Source of the DNA: Lentisalinibacter sp964602525
GTDB lineage: Bacteria; Pseudomonadota; Gammaproteobacteria; Steroidobacterales; Woeseiaceae
NCBI GenBank assembly: GCA_964602525.1
Contig: CAZRSA010000092.1
Location: 1 to 10,849 of the forward strand
Length of the DNA stretch: 10,849 nucleotides
Direction of reading: 5' to 3'
Shown here: positions 6,540-10,849 of the stretch, piece by piece
Numbering within the stretch: the stretch's first letter is position 1
Layout: the number at the start of each line of letters is the position of its first letter
The notes under the pieces: generated by a model
What the model saw: the letters and a program-made list of their open reading frames with translations, nothing else
Database searches by the model: none
Told to the model about the DNA's origin: nothing
Program-made: the position numbers and the translations under genes

Positions 6540-7584
6540 GACCCAGGTCACGGCCGCGCTCTGGTCCGTCGTCGCGGCAAGCCTCGCAACCGTCGTGCTG
6601 TTCGTCTATACCCTGGGACTGCGCTTTGCGACCGTGATCGGCGACCGGCGACGCCGGCATCTGGTGGACCGCTGGCGCGGTATCTTCGCCACGGCGGTGC
6701 TCTCGCGGCGGGACGCGGAGGGCGAGTTGCTGCCGCCGATTCGTCGCCATCAGCAAACGGACCTCCTGGAGGAATGGAACCGGGCCCGGGACATGGTCGA
6801 GGGCAGCGCGGCGGACAACCTGATCATCCTGGCCGACCGGCTGGGCTTCGCCCGCATCGCCCGGGGGCTTCTCCGCAGCCGCCGGCTCAGCGCCCGGCTG
6901 CTGGGCGTGCAGACACTGGGGCATCTTCGTGACGCGGACAGCTGGGAAGCGATCACAGGGCTGGTCGCGAAACCCAACACCGCCCTGTCGATCACCTCGG
7001 CAGTCGCTCTCGCCGAAATCGACCCGGCCCGGGCCATCGAGAAGCTCGTGCCGCTGATCAGCGAGCGCCGCGACTGGCCGCGCACCCGGGTATCGCGGAT
7101 ATTGCGCAAGGCCGGAAGCGAACTGGTCAGCGAGCCACTGTACCGGGCAATCCGCTCCGCCAATGACGAGGAGAAAATCTACCTGCTGCAGTTCGCGCCG
7201 CTGGCCGAAGCCGAGATCGTGGACGCGCTGTGCGACGAGCTCGTCCGGACGACGAATCATCCCGGCGTGCTGACCGCAGCGCTGAAGCAGGTCAGCGGCC
7301 ATGCCGGCGTACCGCGGCTGATGAGTCTCGCCCGCCATGAGGCGTGGTACGTGAGGATGCAGGTGGCCAAGGTGCTGGGCCGCATCGGTCAGATGGAACA
7401 CGTCTCGCTGCTCGCCTCGCTGCTGGACGACCCGGAGTGGTGGGTCCGCTACCGGGCGGCCCAGTCAATGGTGCGGCTGCCGTTCCTGGGACCGTATGCA
7501 CTCCGTGATCTGCGCGAGCGCCAGGAAGACCGCTATGCCCGCGACATGCTGGAGCAGGCCATGGCGGAGGCGGGACTGGCATGA
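6508..7584 (+). CDS. Membrane-anchored HEAT-repeat protein
   Basis: The product has 358 residues. One hydrophobic helix lies at about 15-38, followed by DRRRRHLVDRWR; the positive charges place the remainder in the cytoplasm. From about 100 onward it is helical repeat sequence of HEAT type. Clear units are RLSARLLGVQTLGHLRD (126-142), AWYVRMQVAKVLGRIGQ (279-295) and DPEWWVRYRAAQSMVRL (308-324). There is no catalytic motif, so I read it as a scaffold or adaptor at the inner membrane. The start is set by GGAGG at 6499-6503, 4 bases before the ATG and inside the upstream gene. Its stop overlaps the glycosyltransferase start (ATGA, 7581-7584). Position suggests that it links the response regulator to the synthase; this is inference, since I know of no characterised homologue. 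Confidence 0.88.
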   Translation: MLAWLFDTGYETQVTAALWSVVAASLATVVLFVYTLGLRFATVIGDRRRRHLVDRWRGIFATAVLSRRDAEGELLPPIRRHQQTDLLEEWNRARDMVEGSAADNLIILADRLGFARIARGLLRSRRLSARLLGVQTLGHLRDADSWEAITGLVAKPNTALSITSAVALAEIDPARAIEKLVPLISERRDWPRTRVSRILRKAGSELVSEPLYRAIRSANDEEKIYLLQFAPLAEAEIVDALCDELVRTTNHPGVLTAALKQVSGHAGVPRLMSLARHEAWYVRMQVAKVLGRIGQMEHVSLLASLLDDPEWWVRYRAAQSMVRLPFLGPYALRDLRERQEDRYARDMLEQAMAEAGLA

Positions 7585-8990
7585 CGCTGGCCGATTTCGT
7601 CCTCGGCGCCCAGTGGGTCTTCCTGGCCTACTTCGTGGGCATCAACCTCGGGTACCTGTCCCAGAACGTGATCGCGACCATCGGCATCCGCCGCTACCTG
7701 CAGACGGCGGACCAGTTCGAGGCGGAAGGGGTGTTTTCGGCGCTGGATATCCCCATCAGCCTGGTGGTGCCGGCCTACAACGAGTCTGCATCGATCATCG
7801 CGTCCGTAAAGGCGCTGCTGCAGCTGGAATACCCGGACTTCGAGCTGGTGGTAGTGAACGACGGCTCCAGTGACGATACGCTGGAGAAGCTGATCGAAGC
7901 CTTCAACATGCAGCCCTTTCCGGAGGCCTATCGCGCCCGCGTGACGTGTAAACCGGTAAAGGCCATCTACCGGTCGGCTCGCTACAAGAACCTGCGCGTG
8001 ATCGACAAGGAGAACGGCGGCTGCAAGGCAGACGCCTCCAACGCCGGCGTCAATGCCGCCCGCTACCCGCTCGTCTACATCGGCGATGCCGACTCCATAC
8101 TGCAGACCGACAGCCTGCGCCGGATCGTACGCCCGTTCCTGGAGGACTCGACCACCGTGGCCGTCGGCGGCACCGTACGCATCGCCAACGGCTGCACCGT
8201 GCGACAGGGGTTCCTGGAGAAGGTGGCACTGCCGCGGAACTTCCTCGCACTGGTGCAGGTAGTGGAGTATCTGCGCGCATTCCTGTTCGGGCGCATGGGC
8301 TGGTCGCCCATCAACGGGCTGCTGATCATTTCCGGCGCCTTCGGCGTCTTCCACAAGGAGACCCTGGTCGAGGTGGGCGGCTACAACCCGAAGGCCGTCG
8401 GCGAGGACATGGAGTTGATCCTGCGACTGCATCGTACGATGAAGAAGAAGCGACGGCCCTACCGCATCACCTTCATCCCGGATCCGGTTTGCTGGACGGA
8501 TGCGCCTGAGTCGCTGAAGGACCTGAAGAGCCAGCGGGTACGCTGGCAGCACGGCCTCGGCCAGGCCCTGTTCATGAACCGGTCCCTGATCTTCAACCCG
8601 CGCGGCGGAACCGTGTCATGGGTGGCGATACCCTTCTACATGATCTTCGAGCTGTTCGGCCCGATAATCGAGGTGGCGGGCTTCGTGTTCATCATCATAT
8701 GCGCCCTCATGGGCTGGCTCGCGTGGCCGGAAGCAGCCATCTTCCTCGCGCTCGCCATAGGACTGGGCATATTGCTGTCAACCAGCGCCATCATGCTGGA
8801 AGAACTCTCGTTCCACATGTACCCGCGAACACGCGACCTGCTGATACTGTACTTCATCGCGGTAGTCGAGAATTTCGGCTTCCGCCAGCTCACCGCCATC
8901 TGGCGCCTTCAGGGTCTCGTCCGCTGGTGGCGCGGCGGTCAGCACAAGTGGGAGCCCATTACCCGCAGCACCAGCCTGGCGGACAACTGA
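7581..8990 (+). CDS. Membrane family-2 processive glycosyltransferase (PgaC/YaiP/BcsA-like)
   Basis: This 469-residue protein is an inner-membrane polysaccharide synthase of the GT2 type. It has an N-terminal membrane helix at about 8-28 and a catalytic domain with VVPAYNE (62-68), VVNDGSSDDT (91-100, D94), KENGGCKADASNAG (143-156) and DAD (169-171). GED (274-276) stands in place of the commoner TED, and QRVRW (318-322) is the QxxRW signature of processive enzymes. Helices follow at about 346-380, 385-402 and 420-435. These features fit synthesis of a beta-linked polymer with coupled export, as in PgaC or cellulose synthase. The sugar cannot be told. No PilZ domain is fused and no PgaD-like partner is encoded. 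The start at 7581 overlaps the HEAT gene stop; GGAGG lies at 7566-7570. It is the last gene of the four-gene operon. Confidence 0.93.
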   Translation: MTLADFVLGAQWVFLAYFVGINLGYLSQNVIATIGIRRYLQTADQFEAEGVFSALDIPISLVVPAYNESASIIASVKALLQLEYPDFELVVVNDGSSDDTLEKLIEAFNMQPFPEAYRARVTCKPVKAIYRSARYKNLRVIDKENGGCKADASNAGVNAARYPLVYIGDADSILQTDSLRRIVRPFLEDSTTVAVGGTVRIANGCTVRQGFLEKVALPRNFLALVQVVEYLRAFLFGRMGWSPINGLLIISGAFGVFHKETLVEVGGYNPKAVGEDMELILRLHRTMKKKRRPYRITFIPDPVCWTDAPESLKDLKSQRVRWQHGLGQALFMNRSLIFNPRGGTVSWVAIPFYMIFELFGPIIEVAGFVFIIICALMGWLAWPEAAIFLALAIGLGILLSTSAIMLEELSFHMYPRTRDLLILYFIAVVENFGFRQLTAIWRLQGLVRWWRGGQHKWEPITRSTSLADN

Positions 8991-9034
8991 TGCAGCAGGG
9001 CCTTCCGCCCCGACCTTGATTTCTATCGGCGTTG

Positions 9035-9116
9035 GCCCGCCATCGGGTGGGCAAGGGCGGCCACGAAAGAAGTGGAGTCGAATGGACTGGCGGGCGGGCA
9101 CGGAGGCCCGCCCGCC
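9035..9116. terminator. Convergent intergenic region with two GC-rich hairpins
   Basis: Between the stop of the glycosyltransferase and the stop of the OmpA-family gene (8991-9131) there are two hairpins. One pairs 9035-9041 with 9046-9052 (7 bp including one G-T, loop ATCG). The stronger pairs 9089-9099 with 9106-9116 (11 perfect GC-rich pairs, 6-base loop). No T-run follows on either strand; the five A after the second stem would be U before the hairpin in the ompA-side transcript. The position supports bidirectional termination, but the form is not classical. Confidence 0.5.
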
Positions 9117-9131
9117 CGGGAAAAATCACCC

Positions 9132-10376
9132 TCAGCGGTCGAGTATGCGCAGCTCCACGCGGCGGTTCTCGGCACGGCCCGCCGCCGTCGCGTTGTCGGC
9201 GACCGGCTGGGATTCGCCGTAGCCGCGGAAGCTCAGCATGTCCTCGTCGACGCCGCGGCCGATCAGGTAGTCCATGACCGTGCGCGCGCGGCGCTCGGAC
9301 AGGCCCTGGTTGTACCCGGCGGCACCCTGGCTGTCGGTGTGGCCGGCGACCTCCACCTCGAGTTCCGGATTACGCTTCAGCGTCTCGGCCGCCTCTTCCA
9401 GCACGTCCTCCGCGCCGGGCCGCAGCCGGTCGGAGTTGGTCTCGAAGTTCACGCCAGGCAGGCGGATGACGTCGGTGATTTCGCAGCCGCGCACGTCCAC
9501 CGGCACGCCGGCAGCGGTGTTCGGGCACTCGTCTAGACGGTCCACGACGCCGTCGCCGTCGGAGTCGAGTTCGCAGCCCGCCTCGTCCACCGGGGCGCCG
9601 GCCGGGGTGCCCGGACACTGGTCGCGGCTGTCCACCACGCCGTCGCCGTCGCTGTCACGCTCGCAGCCCCGTGCGTCCACGGCGGCGCCCGGCGTGGTGT
9701 CCGGGCACTCGTCGACGCTGTCCGCGACGCCGTCGCCGTCGCTGTCCAGCTCGCAGCCGAACCGGTCCACGGGCGTGCCGATGGGGGTGCCCGGACAGCG
9801 GTCCGCCTCGTCCGGGACACCGTCGCCATCCGTGTCCACTACCCGCGGTTCGCCGCCCGCCAGCGGGAACTGGATGCCGAGGGTGGCGATCTGGTCCTCG
9901 TATTCGTAGCCGGCGAGTTCGGTGCGGTAGCGCCACTCCCCGCGCAGGGTGGCCGGGGTGTTACCGAGGTCCAGCATGAAGCCCGCGCCCAGGCTCGTGG
10001 CCGCCTCGTTGTTGCTGCCGCCCAGGGGCTCGTCCGTATCGGTGTGGCTGATGCCGGCGAGCAGGTAGGGCGAGAAGAGGCCCTCGCGGTTGAACACGCC
10101 GAGCAGGTTGGCGCCGATCTCGTAGTGGTCGAGGTCCGGGGCGCCGTCCAGCTGGCCCACGTTGACGAAGCCCTCGATGTTCAGGAAGCGGGTCCACGCG
10201 TAGCCGATGGCCAGCTGTCCGCCGGTGACGCCGTCGTCCACATTGCGGGCGGCGTCGTCGTCCATGTAGACGATGGACGGCGTGATGTAGACCTCGCCGA
10301 CGTTGTCGCCCGCGGTTGCCGTGGCGGCACCGAGGCACATGAAAGCGGCGGTGAAGACTGCGATGGTCCTGCTCAT
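9132..10376 (-). CDS. OmpA-family outer-membrane protein with thrombospondin type-3-like repeats
   Basis: The protein has 414 residues. A signal peptide ends near TATAG-D (about residue 23). Residues 24-175 look like an eight-strand OmpA-type barrel (VYITPSIVYMDD, GQLAIGYAWTRF, FSPYLLAGISHT, ATLRGEWRYR, ATLGIQFPL). Residues 181-300 are four calcium-binding repeats. The rest, from about 308, is an OmpA C-terminal peptidoglycan-binding domain with FETNSDRLRP, VAGHTDSQGAAGYNQGLSERRA, and a closing RAENRRVELRI. The family tethers the outer membrane to the cell wall; some members are porins or adhesins, in the manner of OprF. A GGGAG ribosome binding site lies 8 bases before the ATG at 10376-10374, and a promoter lies upstream. 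It is monocistronic as far as the window shows. Confidence 0.95.
   Translation of the reverse strand: MSRTIAVFTAAFMCLGAATATAGDNVGEVYITPSIVYMDDDAARNVDDGVTGGQLAIGYAWTRFLNIEGFVNVGQLDGAPDLDHYEIGANLLGVFNREGLFSPYLLAGISHTDTDEPLGGSNNEAATSLGAGFMLDLGNTPATLRGEWRYRTELAGYEYEDQIATLGIQFPLAGGEPRVVDTDGDGVPDEADRCPGTPIGTPVDRFGCELDSDGDGVADSVDECPDTTPGAAVDARGCERDSDGDGVVDSRDQCPGTPAGAPVDEAGCELDSDGDGVVDRLDECPNTAAGVPVDVRGCEITDVIRLPGVNFETNSDRLRPGAEDVLEEAAETLKRNPELEVEVAGHTDSQGAAGYNQGLSERRARTVMDYLIGRGVDEDMLSFRGYGESQPVADNATAAGRAENRRVELRILDR
9477..9836 (-). repeat. Four 90-bp tandem repeats (30-residue TSP3-like units) in the OmpA-family gene
   Basis: Residues 181-300 divide into four exact 30-residue units starting D(T/S)DGDGV. 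Each has cysteines at unit positions 14 and 28, a CP(G/D/N)T stretch and PVD or AVD before the second cysteine. The DxDxDG pattern is the calcium-binding signature of thrombospondin type-3 repeats, and the paired cysteines suggest a disulfide per unit in the periplasm. The phasing has no insertion or deletion, so the units are recent duplications or under strict length constraint. Confidence 0.92.
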
Positions 10377-10443
10377 TTTGGGTCTCCCTGAAGATTCGAG
10401 GCAGTCATGTCGTGGGACGGCGACAGTCGCACGTCAAGCGAAC

Positions 10444-10473
10444 ATTGTCCGGCCGCGCAACGAGGCAAGTCAA
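10444..10473 (-). promoter_or_regulatory. Sigma70-like promoter of the OmpA-family gene
   Basis: On the minus strand there is a -35 TTGACT (10473-10468, 5 of 6), an 18-bp spacer and a -10 GACAAT (10449-10444, 4 of 6). Transcription would begin near 10437, giving a leader of about 60 nt before the ATG at 10376. A second TTGACG at about 10432-10427 has no fitting -10 and was not chosen. Confidence 0.5.
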
Positions 10474-10520
10474 CAGAGCGCCCGGAAAGAGGGCTCGTAA
10501 TGGGCGTTCAGGAGAGCGAT

Positions 10521-10573
10521 GCAGGAGGGCCTTCAGGCCCGATGCATCGGATCGGGCCTGAAGGCCCTCCTGC
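10521..10573. terminator. 23-bp perfect inverted repeat after prpD (terminator or RNA-stabilising hairpin)
   Basis: Bases 10521-10543 pair without a mismatch with 10551-10573 around a 7-base loop. The stem begins 3 bases after the prpD stop codon. Each arm also contains its own small palindrome (GGGCCT and AGGCCC separated by two bases), so a four-arm alternative fold is possible. No T-run follows on the minus strand. It separates prpD from the promoter of the OmpA-family gene, which supports a terminator or 3'-end protecting role. Confidence 0.7.
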
Positions 10574-10576
10574 CGC

Positions 10577-10849
10577 TTATTTCACCAGGAGTGCCACGAA
10601 TTCGTCGACAGGGGTGGCGGCGAGTTTGTCCCGGTCGGCCGAGAGTTCGGACAGCTGTTTCCACTGGTCGCCGGCGAGTTTCTTCTGCAGGCTCTTGCGG
10701 AATTTCTGCATGAGCACCGGGATGCCTTCCTCGCGCCGCTTGCGGTGACCGATGGGGTATTCGATCTCCACCCGCTCGGTCTGCGAGCCGTCATTGAAGA
10801 ACACCTGCACCGCGTTGCCGATGTAGCGTTTCTCCGGGTCGTAGTAGTC
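10577..10849 (-). CDS. prpD: 2-methylcitrate dehydratase PrpD (partial, C-terminal 90 residues)
   Basis: PrpD dehydrates 2-methylcitrate in the methylcitrate cycle that oxidises propionyl-CoA. Only the last 90 codons are inside the window; the frame is open to the edge at 10849, so the start lies outside. The visible part reads DYYDPEKRYIGNAVQVFFND, then EIEYPIGHRKRREEGIPVL, which is the conserved PrpD C-terminal EYPIGHxxRRxEGIP block. It closes with a helical tail ending VDEFVALLVK and TAA (10579-10577). This matches my memory of proteobacterial PrpD; other MmgE/PrpD family members usually lack this block. Other prp genes would be expected to the right, outside the window. Confidence 0.9.
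   Translation of the reverse strand, partial: DYYDPEKRYIGNAVQVFFNDGSQTERVEIEYPIGHRKRREEGIPVLMQKFRKSLQKKLAGDQWKQLSELSADRDKLAATPVDEFVALLVK

Noticed and set aside
7533..8552. 339-codon minus-strand open frame opposite the glycosyltransferase
   Set aside because: Antisense shadow: the opposite strand has every GT2 catalytic motif in order.
10407..10748. 113-codon plus-strand open frame across the inverted repeat and prpD end
   Set aside because: It crosses a perfect hairpin and lies antisense to the PrpD C-terminus, with no recognisable domain.
1..10849. Insertion sequences, CRISPR array, tRNA or rRNA genes, DnaA box cluster
   Set aside because: I looked for transposase motifs, regularly spaced direct repeats, tRNA-like cloverleaf ends and TTATCCACA-type boxes and found none; the only regular repeats are the coding ones at 9477-9836.

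Overview
The window is about 10.8 kb of GC-rich chromosomal DNA, most likely from a gammaproteobacterium. The evidence is the block rsmG-parA-parB followed by atpI-atpB on the minus strand, the usual gammaproteobacterial arrangement next to the chromosome origin, together with AtpB, RsmG and PrpD sequences of proteobacterial type. The species cannot be named from the sequence alone.

Left part (1-4759): the start of the ATP synthase operon (atpB, cut off by the window edge, and atpI) reads leftward from a good sigma70-like promoter. A terminator-like hairpin with a T-run lies in the leader between that promoter and atpI. A solitary EAL-domain gene (c-di-GMP phosphodiesterase family) sits on the plus strand between atpI and parB, where these genes are normally adjacent. 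It converges on parB, and both stop codons lie in one short imperfect palindrome. parB, parA and rsmG follow, with parA and rsmG overlapping by 4 bp. mnmG, the usual next gene after rsmG, is not there.

Centre (4894-8990): a tightly packed four-gene plus-strand operon in which every junction overlaps. It encodes a CheY-like receiver protein with no output domain, a secreted TPR plus YaiO-type outer-membrane beta-barrel protein, a membrane-anchored HEAT-repeat protein, and a membrane family-2 processive glycosyltransferase of the PgaC/YaiP/BcsA type. The combination looks like a synthase-dependent exopolysaccharide system in which a phosphorylation signal may reach the synthase through the HEAT protein. 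This is the most interesting part of the window. It lacks PgaD, PilZ, a deacetylase, a hydrolase and a histidine kinase.

Right part (8991-10849): a convergent intergenic region with two hairpins. Next is an OmpA-family outer-membrane/peptidoglycan-binding protein with four perfectly phased 30-residue thrombospondin type-3-like calcium-binding repeats and a recognisable promoter. A 23-bp perfect inverted repeat follows, then the C-terminal end of prpD (2-methylcitrate dehydratase), which runs off the window. No tRNA, rRNA, insertion sequence, CRISPR array or parS site was found.
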